Below, in pieces: positions 6,627 to 12,983 of a stretch of DNA of 12,983 bases. Position numbers and translations under genes: made by a program. Below the pieces are notes generated by a model. That model was not told where the DNA came from. It ran no database searches and worked only from the letters and a program-made list of their open reading frames with translations. Source of the stretch: Anaerolineaceae bacterium (GTDB lineage Bacteria > Chloroflexota > Anaerolineae > Anaerolineales > Anaerolineaceae); assembly GCA_014860845.1 (NCBI GenBank), contig JACZIY010000005.1, positions 1 to 12,983 on the forward strand. Direction: 5' to 3'. Each line of letters starts with the position of its first letter. Position 1 is the stretch's first letter.

Positions 6627-7253
6627 ATGGATATCAATCGATTAAAAAATATCTATCCAGATGGCATCAATTTCTTACTGACAGGTGTGGGGGGGCAGGG
6701 GACGATTCTTGCCAGTAATGTGCTTGCGGACCTGGGCATGGCATTGGGATTTGATGTAAAAAAGGCAGAAATTCACGGCATGTCCCAAAGAGGTGGCAAC
6801 GTGATTTCATACATTCGTTGGGGTGAACATGTCTACTCACCAATTATTACGAAGGGTGAGGCTGATATCATCCTTGCTTTTGAGAAACTGGAAGCTTTGC
6901 GATCGATTGAACAGATAAGACCGGATGGCATGATCTTGATAAACAACTATGCGATTGTTCCGGTCACAGTGAGTTCAGGGTCGTCAGAGTATCCTGATGA
7001 TGAAAATATCCAGGAGAGCATGCAAAAATACACATCCAATACCTATTGGGTAAAAGGTCAGGATATTGCAGAAGAAATCGGGTATCCAAAAGCTTCCAAT
7101 GTTGTTTTATTAGGCGCATTAACCGCACTTTTAGCGATTGACCCAAAAGTGGTGTTGAGAGTAATTGCAGCCAGAATTCCTCAAAAGTATTATACGTTTA
7201 ATGAGAAGGCATTCGAAGCTGGTTACAAATCTATTCAGAAACAAAGTGATTAA
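6627..7253 (+). CDS. iorB: Indolepyruvate:ferredoxin oxidoreductase, beta subunit
   Basis: A 208-residue protein of the 2-oxoacid:ferredoxin oxidoreductase gamma-domain family, the small partner of IorA. The N-terminal fold begins FLLTGVGGQGTILASNVLA (residues 16-34), the glycine-rich loop of this family, followed by KKAEIHGMSQRGGNV (about 45-59), the segment placed at the CoA/active-site face. The length is normal for stand-alone IorB. The Shine-Dalgarno GGAGGAGG lies inside the end of iorA and the ATG follows the iorA stop by one base, so the two subunits should be made in equal amounts. The last codon overlaps the stop codon of the convergent DUF4395 gene; I see no hairpin terminator between them. 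Confidence 0.94.
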   Translation: MDINRLKNIYPDGINFLLTGVGGQGTILASNVLADLGMALGFDVKKAEIHGMSQRGGNVISYIRWGEHVYSPIITKGEADIILAFEKLEALRSIEQIRPDGMILINNYAIVPVTVSSGSSEYPDDENIQESMQKYTSNTYWVKGQDIAEEIGYPKASNVVLLGALTALLAIDPKVVLRVIAARIPQKYYTFNEKAFEAGYKSIQKQSD

Positions 7254-7690
7254 GGACCAAATATTCGGTAACGTTGAATTTTGAACTGGTAATACAAAAA
7301 ACAACCTACACAAAATCCCAACAAAGCGATACCTGAAGCCAACATAACCATGGTTGCAAATATCCAGGCAAGGACAGGTTGGCCTGCTAAAAAGGAAATT
7401 TGACTGAAACCAAGCAAGGTTGTGGCGATCGTATTATTAAAGCGTTGAAGACCAGCATCTTCATACTGTGAATTTTGTATTTGTTTTTTGAATAAAATAT
7501 TTCCAATAAAATAGACCAGGCTGAATCGTTTCCCCAATAATGTGGTCGGCAATAAAATCAGAAACAGAATGGTAGTAATCCAGATCTGTTGGGTGAGTAG
7601 AGCCACTAATATTCCAAAGGTTAATATAGCTCTGTTCAAAGTAACGATTGGAAATGGAACTCCCTTTTGATTTTGTGATGTTGTTTCCAT
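7250..7690 (-). CDS. DUF4395 family integral membrane protein
   Basis: A 146-residue membrane protein of unknown function. Hydrophobic segments lie at about 17-47 (probably one long or two short helices) and, after a polar middle with NILFKKQIQNSQYEDAG, at about 87-106 and 111-131. The middle segment RFNNTIATTLLGFSQISFL and the C-terminal motif GFCVGCFLYYQF are hallmarks of DUF4395; its two cysteines (Cys-x-x-Cys) near the membrane suggest a redox or metal role, which remains a guess. ATG 7688-7690 is chosen because GGAG lies six bases before it; an ATG twelve bases further upstream (7702) has no ribosome binding site. The gene is convergent with iorB, sharing four bases at the stops, and has its own candidate promoter at 7721-7750. 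Confidence 0.8.
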   Translation of the reverse strand: METTSQNQKGVPFPIVTLNRAILTFGILVALLTQQIWITTILFLILLPTTLLGKRFSLVYFIGNILFKKQIQNSQYEDAGLQRFNNTIATTLLGFSQISFLAGQPVLAWIFATMVMLASGIALLGFCVGCFLYYQFKIQRYRIFGP

Positions 7691-7720
7691 GATGAACTCC
7701 ATTTAAAATTAATTAGAGAT

Positions 7721-7761
7721 AATATACCATAATAATAAATGATAAGTAAAGGTAATACCTT
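7721..7761 (-). promoter_or_regulatory. Candidate promoter and palindrome upstream of the DUF4395 gene
   Basis: Read on the minus strand, TTTACT (7750-7745) and TATATT (7726-7721) are 18 bases apart, four and five matches to the -35 and -10 consensus. The predicted start would give a leader of about 25 bases. A 13-base odd palindrome, AAGGTA-A-TACCTT (7749-7761), overlaps the upstream edge of the -35 box and could be a repressor site. The assignment rests on sequence match only. Confidence 0.42.
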
Positions 7762-7851
7762 ATTCAATCATTCATTGAAGTCAGAATATAAGTATGGTGC
7801 AAAGACTTCCATTTCTAATTCAGGTAAAGATTCACTGAAATCATAGGAGAT

Positions 7852-8937
7852 TTATAAAATCGTATTTTCTATTTCTCCACCACCCAGCAATTCATCGTCT
7901 TCATAAAAAACAGCATACTGACCGGGTGTGGCATCTCTCACGGGTTTGTCAAATTCAATGATGACTTTTGCTTGATCCTGAGGGGTGATTTCTGATCGTT
8001 GGTAATCAGCCTTATAGCGAATTTTTACATCAGCTTCGAAACGAGATAGGGGAATCTCACCACTGATCCAATTAACATCTTTAACCATGACCTTTTTCTG
8101 ATTCAAATCATCAGATGAGCCAACGACCAGAATATTTTCAGTTGCATTTTTCTCCAGAACATATAAAGGCTCAGGAGCAGCAATTCGAATTCCTTTGCGC
8201 TGACCAATTGTGTAAAATGCAAGCCCTTGATGTTGGCCGACTTTATTGCCATGTCGATCCATAATGTCTCCTGGCTGGGCGATATCAGGTGCATTTCTTA
8301 ATAGAAAATCCCGATAGCTGTCATCCGATACAAAACAGAGATCCTGGCTGTCTTTCTTCTCTGCCATCGGTAGGTCATATTTTCTGGCCAATTCCCGCAC
8401 TTCAGTTTTCAGCATATTGCCAAGCGGGAACATCGTTTTTTGTAATTGCTCCTGTTGCAGCATACACATGACATAGGATTGATCTTTCAGTGTGTCTTTG
8501 GCTTTTAATACCTTGACTTTAGAATCTTTTTCTTTTTCCAACCGGACATAGTGACCGGTGGCGAGATAATCTGCGCCAAATTCATCAAGTTTGTCGAACA
8601 ATAATCCCCATTTAATGTCCTTATTGCAGACCACACAGGGGTTAGGTGTTTTGCCTTTTCCATATTCATCCAGAAAATATTGCACAATTTGTTTTCTAAA
8701 TATTTCAGCCGCATCAATCACATGGAATGGATAACCAATGGTTTGAGCAGATTTACGGGCTTCTTCCATGGATTGCGGAGTGCAACATTTATTCTCACAT
8801 TCTTTTCCGGCTTCACTCCACAGATGCAGCATGACGCCGATAATAGGATATCCCTGCTCAGCCAGCATGGCAGCGACAACAGAACTATCAACACCACCGC
8901 TAACGGCGACGAGAATGGTAGGTTTTTTTTCAGACAT
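7852..8937 (-). CDS. mnmA: tRNA-specific 2-thiouridylase MnmA
   Basis: A 361-residue enzyme that thiolates U34 of tRNA-Lys, -Glu and -Gln (s2U) using ATP and a persulfide sulfur. The PP-loop SGGVDSS is at 13-19. The two catalytic cysteines of the family are C101 (in TPNPCVVCNKDIKWG) and C201 (in QDLCFVSDD). GYGKGKTPNP-type and ATGHY motifs and the C-terminal beta-barrel with PGQYAVFY and LLGGGEI are present, and length is normal. An extra Cys-rich patch, CENKCC (47-52), occurs in the loop after the first Rossmann unit. The gene begins six bases after the stop of manA on the same strand, so the two are probably co-transcribed; its own ribosome binding site is weak (GGAA about 12 bases upstream). 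The sulfur donor, normally a cysteine desulfurase such as IscS or YrvO, is not adjacent on this strand, but a PLP sulfurase-like gene is divergent from manA. Confidence 0.96.
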   Translation of the reverse strand: MSEKKPTILVAVSGGVDSSVVAAMLAEQGYPIIGVMLHLWSEAGKECENKCCTPQSMEEARKSAQTIGYPFHVIDAAEIFRKQIVQYFLDEYGKGKTPNPCVVCNKDIKWGLLFDKLDEFGADYLATGHYVRLEKEKDSKVKVLKAKDTLKDQSYVMCMLQQEQLQKTMFPLGNMLKTEVRELARKYDLPMAEKKDSQDLCFVSDDSYRDFLLRNAPDIAQPGDIMDRHGNKVGQHQGLAFYTIGQRKGIRIAAPEPLYVLEKNATENILVVGSSDDLNQKKVMVKDVNWISGEIPLSRFEADVKIRYKADYQRSEITPQDQAKVIIEFDKPVRDATPGQYAVFYEDDELLGGGEIENTIL

Positions 8938-8943
8938 AATATT

Positions 8944-9906
8944 TTAATTTCCGTTTAAACTACCTTTAAGAATTTTAAATTTTCCAGCTAACTGATAAGA
9001 GGGATAACTGGCAGGGACCAGAACGCTTTCAAATTGTTTCAAAGAAAAATGAGAGTCAAGACCAATAAATTCAGCAACTCCTTCAATTGTCGTCAGGGTA
9101 TGAAAAGTATTCTGGTTTGTGTCTAATTCAACCTTATCTTCCTCAATCTGGATTAAATCCAAGGAAAAATATTGGCAGTTGAATATAGTTTGGTAGGGTA
9201 AATCCTGTGATTTATTGAGCTGTACTTGAGAGTCAATATCAGTCACTGCATTAGATTTTTCAATGTGTAATGGCCGACCTGCAGATGTTGGTCGATCCCA
9301 ATCATAAACACGGTAGGTTACATCAGAATTTTGTTGTATCTCGTAAACACGCGCACCTGGTCCTAAAGCATGAATGGTGCCAGCGGGTATGAAGATGAAA
9401 TCATTTTTATGAATCGAATGATATTGTAATTGAGAAGTAATCGTTCCATTCTGGATACTTGTTGCCAATGCTCCATTGTCCATCCCAGGATTAATTCCTG
9501 CGATCAATTGAGCTCCTGGGTCAGCATCCAGAACGAACCAACCCTCTGTCTTTCCATTATTCCCATTGCCTTCGAGCTTTACAGCTTGATCGTCATTCGG
9601 ATGAACCTGCACAGATAACCATTGCTGACTATCCAACAATTTAATTAAGAGTGGAAAATTCTCAAAAGAGTTTGATTTGTAAAAGTTGCCTAAAAGAGCA
9701 ATTCCAAAATTTCTGACCAAATCCTGGAGTGTTTTTCCTGACAGATACCCGTTACTAATTCTGTTATGGTTATAGATCGCCCAGATTTCTGCGACTGGTT
9801 GAGGTGGATCAAGATTATTGTGCAAAAAATGGGAGAAATTCTGACCTCCCCACACATAATTCTTTATCGTTGGTTCTAAAAGCAAAGGGTACATAATATT
9901 ATTCAT
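8944..9906 (-). CDS. manA: Mannose-6-phosphate isomerase, class I
   Basis: A 320-residue zinc enzyme interconverting fructose-6-phosphate and mannose-6-phosphate, linking glycolysis to GDP-mannose and glycan synthesis. The cupin core shows all four zinc ligands: Q100 and H102 (QVHPNDDQA), E121 (KTEGWFVLD) and H179 (PAGTIHALG). The catalytic arginine region VTYRVYDW is at about 196-203. It is shorter than the 390-residue enterobacterial enzyme and resembles the short form of Bacillus and related groups. The start is uncertain: GTG 9909, ATG 9906 and ATG 9894 are all in frame, GGGTG directly precedes 9906, and a TAAAAT box ends only about ten bases upstream, so a very short or leaderless mRNA is possible. 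It leads the manA-mnmA pair. Confidence 0.92.
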   Translation of the reverse strand: MNNIMYPLLLEPTIKNYVWGGQNFSHFLHNNLDPPQPVAEIWAIYNHNRISNGYLSGKTLQDLVRNFGIALLGNFYKSNSFENFPLLIKLLDSQQWLSVQVHPNDDQAVKLEGNGNNGKTEGWFVLDADPGAQLIAGINPGMDNGALATSIQNGTITSQLQYHSIHKNDFIFIPAGTIHALGPGARVYEIQQNSDVTYRVYDWDRPTSAGRPLHIEKSNAVTDIDSQVQLNKSQDLPYQTIFNCQYFSLDLIQIEEDKVELDTNQNTFHTLTTIEGVAEFIGLDSHFSLKQFESVLVPASYPSYQLAGKFKILKGSLNGN

Positions 9907-9945
9907 CACCCAGTGATTTTAACACCGATATGCGAAAATCCAAAA

Positions 9946-9978
9946 TTGACAAACTGTACAATCAACAAAGATTATAAT
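9946..9978 (+). promoter_or_regulatory. Candidate promoter for the class V PLP enzyme gene
   Basis: A perfect TTGACA at 9946-9951 is followed after 18 bases by GATTAT (9970-9975, four of six) and after 21 bases by a perfect TATAAT (9973-9978). The spacing favours the former, the match the latter. It lies about 32 bases before the start codon, in the gap divergent from manA. Confidence 0.48.
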
Positions 9979-10009
9979 AAATCAAAGCAAATTTCCTTCT
10001 GAGGTCATA

Positions 10010-11476
10010 ATGGATTCAAAAGTAAATTCTCAACCAATCCCTGTCAACAATACCGATATTTTATTATCACTTGAAGAAGAGAAGCAAAAGTTTTTAACCG
10101 ATTACCCAAATTTTCAAAAGACTTCTGTTCTGGATAAAATTCGGAAGGATGACTATCCCAATCTGGATCAACAAGGCCACACCTACCTGGATTTCACAGG
10201 AGCGGGTTTGTACGCACAATCGCAGGTTATGAAACATCATCAAATGTTACAGGAGAACGTTTTTGGAAATCCACATTCCAGCAATCCAACTTCCTTAACG
10301 ATGACCAGGTTGGTGGAGAAAACCAGAGAGACAGTTCTGGGATTCTTCAATGCTGATCCAAAGGAGTATATTTGTATATTCACCCATAATGCCAGTGGAG
10401 CACTGAAATTAGTAGGGGAATCCTATCCATTTTCAGCCAATAGTCATTACCTTTTGACTTATGATAATCATAACTCGGTGAATGGCATCCGAGAATTTGC
10501 TCGCTCGAAAAGTGCAAAAATCAATTACATTCCAGTTTTACTCCCCGATTTACAAATGGATCAGGAAGATTTGCGATGTCAATTGAAACAAAAAGATCCG
10601 GTTGCCCACAGTTTATTTGCATACCCCGCACAATCCAATTTCTCCGGTGTGCAACATTCACTGGAATGGATAAATATTGCCAAAGAAGCTGGGTGGGATG
10701 TCTTATTGGATGCTGCTGCTTATGTACCCACCAATCAACTCGATCTGCAACAATACCATCCGGATTTTGTTACATTGTCCTTTTACAAGATTTTTGGGTA
10801 TCCAACCGGGGTGGGTCTTTTGTTGGCACGTAGAGATGCTTTGAGTAAGTTACAGCGACCGTGGTTTGCTGGTGGTACTATTACGGTTGCATCGGTGAAA
10901 GGGGATCGCTTCTATCTGCATCAGGGGGCTGAAGGGTTTGAGGATGGAACATTAAATTATTTAAGTTTACCTGCCATAGAAATTGGGCTGAATCATATCT
11001 CCACCATTGGATATGAAATGATTCATCATCGGGTTGTTGATTTGACTGGCTGGTTAATTAAAAAACTCACCAGCATTCGTCACAACAATGGCAAGGATCT
11101 GATCAGTATTTATGGTCCAGCCAGCATGGAAAACCGGGGTGGGACCATTGCTATGAATTTTTATGATCCAGGTGGACATTTTATCGATCATTTACGGGTG
11201 GAAGCCCGGGCGAACGAAATGGGGATTTCCTTAAGAACAGGCTGTTTTTGTAATCCAGGTGATGGGGAAATGGCATTGGGTCTGTCTGCAGATGAGTTGA
11301 CTTCCTGTTTTGCCATCAAAACGAATTTTGAATATCAGGATTTTCGCAGTTGTCTGGCAGAAAAAAGCACCGGGGCTGTGCGAGTGTCTTTGGGTCTGGT
11401 TTCGAATTTTGAGGATGTGTACCAGATGGTGAAACTGGCGGAGAGTTTTGTGGATCTTAAATATACAGAAGTTTGA
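10010..11476 (+). CDS. Class V PLP-dependent enzyme, molybdenum cofactor sulfurase-like (cysteine desulfurase fold)
   Basis: A 488-residue protein matching the aminotransferase class V half of eukaryotic-type Moco sulfurases. Recognisable blocks are YLDFTGAGLYAQSQ, GNPHSSNPTS (about 86-95), FTHNASGALKLVGE, the His motif TYDNHNSVNGIREFA, LFAYPAQSNFSGVQHSLEWI, DVLLDAAAYVPTNQLDL with the cofactor aspartate, and SFYKIFGYPTG, where K260 should form the Schiff base with PLP. FEDGTLNYLSLPA follows, then RTGCFCNPGDGEMA; C412 or C414 is the likely persulfide cysteine. The C-terminal MOSC domain of Moco sulfurases is absent, so the protein would release or transfer sulfur from cysteine to an unknown acceptor. 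No molybdoenzyme gene is in the window. It is divergent from manA-mnmA. GAGG five bases upstream supports the ATG. Desulfurase chemistry is a strong inference; the acceptor is unknown. Confidence 0.85.
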   Translation: MDSKVNSQPIPVNNTDILLSLEEEKQKFLTDYPNFQKTSVLDKIRKDDYPNLDQQGHTYLDFTGAGLYAQSQVMKHHQMLQENVFGNPHSSNPTSLTMTRLVEKTRETVLGFFNADPKEYICIFTHNASGALKLVGESYPFSANSHYLLTYDNHNSVNGIREFARSKSAKINYIPVLLPDLQMDQEDLRCQLKQKDPVAHSLFAYPAQSNFSGVQHSLEWINIAKEAGWDVLLDAAAYVPTNQLDLQQYHPDFVTLSFYKIFGYPTGVGLLLARRDALSKLQRPWFAGGTITVASVKGDRFYLHQGAEGFEDGTLNYLSLPAIEIGLNHISTIGYEMIHHRVVDLTGWLIKKLTSIRHNNGKDLISIYGPASMENRGGTIAMNFYDPGGHFIDHLRVEARANEMGISLRTGCFCNPGDGEMALGLSADELTSCFAIKTNFEYQDFRSCLAEKSTGAVRVSLGLVSNFEDVYQMVKLAESFVDLKYTEV

Positions 11477-11508
11477 TCATTCAATCTTTTTTCCAATATT
11501 TGTTAAAT

Positions 11509-11540
11509 AAAAAAGTTGATTGAGTGAATCAACTTTTTTT
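11509..11540. terminator. Bidirectional hairpin terminator between PLP enzyme gene and tRNA-Pro
   Basis: AAAAAAGTTGATT (11509-11521) and AATCAACTTTTTT (11527-11539) pair perfectly over 13 bp around the loop GAGTG. The plus-strand transcript of the PLP enzyme ends in a T7 run, and the minus-strand tRNA transcript ends in T6 after the same stem, so one element serves both convergent units. It starts one base beyond the mature 3' end of the tRNA gene. Confidence 0.88.
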
Positions 11541-11541
11541 G

Positions 11542-11616
11542 TCGGGGCGGGCGGATTTGAACCGCCGACCTCACGGACCCGAACCGTGCACTCTATCCGG
11601 GCTGAGCCACGCCCCG
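11542..11616 (-). tRNA. tRNA-Pro, anticodon CGG
   Basis: On the minus strand 75 bases fold as a complete cloverleaf. The acceptor stem CGGGGCG/CGCCCCG has the C1-G72 pair typical of bacterial tRNA-Pro and the discriminator is A73. The D-stem is GCTC/GAGT with GG in the loop. The anticodon stem CACGG/CCGTG encloses TTCGGGT: anticodon CGG, with G37 as expected for proline. The T-stem GGCGG/CCGCC encloses TTCAAAT. The 3' CCA is not encoded (the next bases are C-A-A), so it must be added by nucleotidyltransferase. CGG reads only CCG codons, so another proline tRNA must exist elsewhere. Confidence 0.95.
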
Positions 11617-11627
11617 CAGTGGTTTGG

Positions 11628-11656
11628 ATTATACTCTTGCTCTCCTCTCCCGTAAA
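11628..11656 (-). promoter_or_regulatory. Promoter of the tRNA-Pro gene
   Basis: Read on the minus strand, TTTACG (11656-11651, four of six) and a perfect TATAAT (11633-11628) are separated by exactly 17 bases. Transcription would start about five to seven bases before the mature 5' end of the tRNA at 11616. The tRNA therefore does not need read-through from the peptidase gene upstream. Confidence 0.72.
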
Positions 11657-11713
11657 GGATAAAGAAAAGCAACGGCAAAGTTGAGAAATAAAATAACTTT
11701 AACAGATGTTGGA

Positions 11714-12983
11714 TTATTTCTCCTCAGCTACTTTGGGAATAGGAACGACATCAATCAGATTATTCTTTTTGAATTTTTCGATATATTTGCGTGTATCCCA
11801 GTAATCCAGATCCAACTCTTCCACGATATCGAAAACCGTTTGCTCTCCCTCAAACCGCATCATGATTTTTTCAATATTTCGGTTCAATTCCCAGTCATCC
11901 TGCCAATCCACAAATAATCCGTATCCTGAAAGGAAAACCGGACCACGAAATTTCCTGACAGGGAAATAATTGGTTGCATATATTCGGATGATTTCTTCAA
12001 TCATTTTTGAGGCTTCGATTAATTTTTCTTCATGGATGATGGATAAATTATCGTCGGACGTATGATATTCAGGATAAGGGTACCGGGTAAGGGATATGGT
12101 TGGTACGTTGATTCCAGGTCCATTTAAAACGCGTTCGTCGTTGGCGATGATCTCCGCAAATGAACCCTCCCGGAATTTGCAATTATTATTTGTTAAGACA
12201 TGATGACCAATCCTGTCAATCAAGGTTTCATTCTGGCGAGATCTTTGTAACGCCAGGGTATTGTCATTGCCAGTCATTTCTATAAATATGCCTGCCCGAA
12301 TGTCAGGGATCATTTCTTCATGGTTCGCAAGGTAGGTGATGGTGCCAATGGTTTCTGGACCAAACCAAAAGCGCACACTCATGGAACCGGCAGGAAGTGG
12401 ATTCATACACAATTGCCTGGCTATTTCTATCGCTGTTACCACGCCGGCAGCATCATCGTTAGCTTGATTAGGATGGCAGGTGTGCGCCATGATGAAGATT
12501 TCACCCGCCTCAGGATTAGGTCCTCCTTTGGGATGAACGAAAGCGGTAGCGACTTTAAAGCCTTTGTCCGGATCCGTGACAAATTCTACATCAATGACAG
12601 CATGGTAGCGTTTGTCTCTAGATAATCGATCAAATTGGTTTTTGGATAAACAAAATCCCCAATCCCTTTCGTAATATTTAAAGTTCCAGGGAATGGTGTG
12701 GGGAAGATTCTCGTTAAAGTAAAGATGTGGTTCTAATTCTTCCCAGTTTAATATTTTATCCACTGACAGTGAATAGGACACTAAATGCAAATAATTATCA
12801 TGAAAATCGACAATTTTTTCACCATCTTCTGTCTCAAGATAAGCATTCTTCACCTCATACCGTTCCGGAACGTACCAGGTCCAAGCTGGTGAAAGAGGAG
12901 GGAAAGTTTCAATCGTGTAATTTGCATTCTCAGGAAGATAAGAGCCAATGATTTCCAGGGTCTTATCCATATCTTCAGATGCT
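11714..12983 (-). CDS. DUF4910-family zinc metallopeptidase (M28-like aminopeptidase), N-terminus outside window
   Basis: At least 422 codons, open to the right edge. Numbered from the first in-window Met (12970), the N-terminal part carries WTWYVPERYEVKNAYLE and YERDWGFCLSKNQF, typical of DUF4910/DUF2172 proteins. The peptidase core has the metal ligands expected for an M28-like site: HTCHPNQANDDAAG (H166 with D172 or D173), PETIGT (E206), FIEMTGND (E231) and EYHTSDDN (H303). Residues about 345-415 look like a winged-helix tail (FEGEQTVFDIVEELDLDYWDTRKYI). No signal peptide is visible in the part present. The frame continues upstream of 12970 as Ala-Ser-Glu-Asp without a stop, and family members usually have a short N-terminal extension of this type, so the true start probably lies outside. 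Related genes occur in peptide-degrading and in surface-polysaccharide clusters; the substrate is not determined here. Confidence 0.82.
   Translation of the reverse strand, partial: ASEDMDKTLEIIGSYLPENANYTIETFPPLSPAWTWYVPERYEVKNAYLETEDGEKIVDFHDNYLHLVSYSLSVDKILNWEELEPHLYFNENLPHTIPWNFKYYERDWGFCLSKNQFDRLSRDKRYHAVIDVEFVTDPDKGFKVATAFVHPKGGPNPEAGEIFIMAHTCHPNQANDDAAGVVTAIEIARQLCMNPLPAGSMSVRFWFGPETIGTITYLANHEEMIPDIRAGIFIEMTGNDNTLALQRSRQNETLIDRIGHHVLTNNNCKFREGSFAEIIANDERVLNGPGINVPTISLTRYPYPEYHTSDDNLSIIHEEKLIEASKMIEEIIRIYATNYFPVRKFRGPVFLSGYGLFVDWQDDWELNRNIEKIMMRFEGEQTVFDIVEELDLDYWDTRKYIEKFKKNNLIDVVPIPKVAEEK

Noticed and set aside
7691..7702. Upstream ATG at 7702 for the DUF4395 gene
   Set aside because: The only GGAG in the region lies inside this extension, six bases before the ATG at 7690, so the shorter protein is preferred.
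7768..7851. In-frame open stretch of 27 codons directly after the mnmA TAA stop
   Set aside because: It looks like a read-through extension (rich in Glu, Ser and Leu), but MnmA normally ends shortly after its GGGxI motif, as it does here. A run of this length without stops is not unusual, and no recoding signal is visible.
1..12983. CRISPR arrays, insertion sequences, prophage or attachment sites
   Set aside because: No regularly spaced direct repeats, transposase or integrase reading frames, or terminal inverted repeats were seen. The tRNA-Pro gene has no duplicated 3' end nearby that would suggest integration.

Overview
The window looks like a chromosomal segment of an anaerobic, moderately AT-rich bacterium. 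The gene set suggests class Anaerolineae (Chloroflexota) or a similar fermentative lineage: an ECF sigma factor coupled to a membrane protein with a DUF5667-like segment, a bacterial SUI1 protein, an ADP-forming acyl-CoA synthetase next to indolepyruvate:ferredoxin oxidoreductase, a DUF4395 membrane protein and a DUF4910 peptidase. This assignment is inferred from gene content and remembered family resemblance; no search was run. No insertion sequence, phage gene, integrase or CRISPR array is visible.

Layout. Bases 1-869 hold a minus-strand pair, an ECF sigma factor followed by a one-helix membrane protein that runs off the left edge; their reading frames overlap by ATGA. Divergent from it, across a very AT-rich 188-base gap, are two tandem small heat-shock proteins (1058-1941) closed by a strong hairpin terminator (2027-2062). 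Next, on the plus strand, is an operon of a SUI1/YciH-like factor, a fused ADP-forming acyl-CoA synthetase, IorA and IorB (2269-7253). The DUF4395 gene points towards it and the two stop codons overlap. A minus-strand pair, manA then mnmA (9906-7852), is divergent from a stand-alone class V PLP enzyme resembling the sulfurase half of molybdenum cofactor sulfurase (10010-11476). A 13-bp hairpin terminator, usable from both sides, separates that gene from a tRNA-Pro(CGG) gene on the minus strand. The right end is a DUF4910-type metallopeptidase whose N-terminus continues beyond the window.

How the genes work together. The clearest pathway is peptide or amino-acid fermentation. IorAB oxidatively decarboxylates 2-oxo acids from (mainly aromatic) amino acids to acyl-CoA with reduction of ferredoxin, and the acyl-CoA synthetase recovers the thioester as ATP. 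The peptidase at the right could supply amino acids but is not in the operon. The sigma/membrane-protein pair and the heat-shock genes may form one envelope- or heat-stress module sharing a control region. The PLP enzyme could mobilise sulfur from cysteine, and MnmA two genes away consumes persulfide sulfur; whether the two are partners is a hypothesis.
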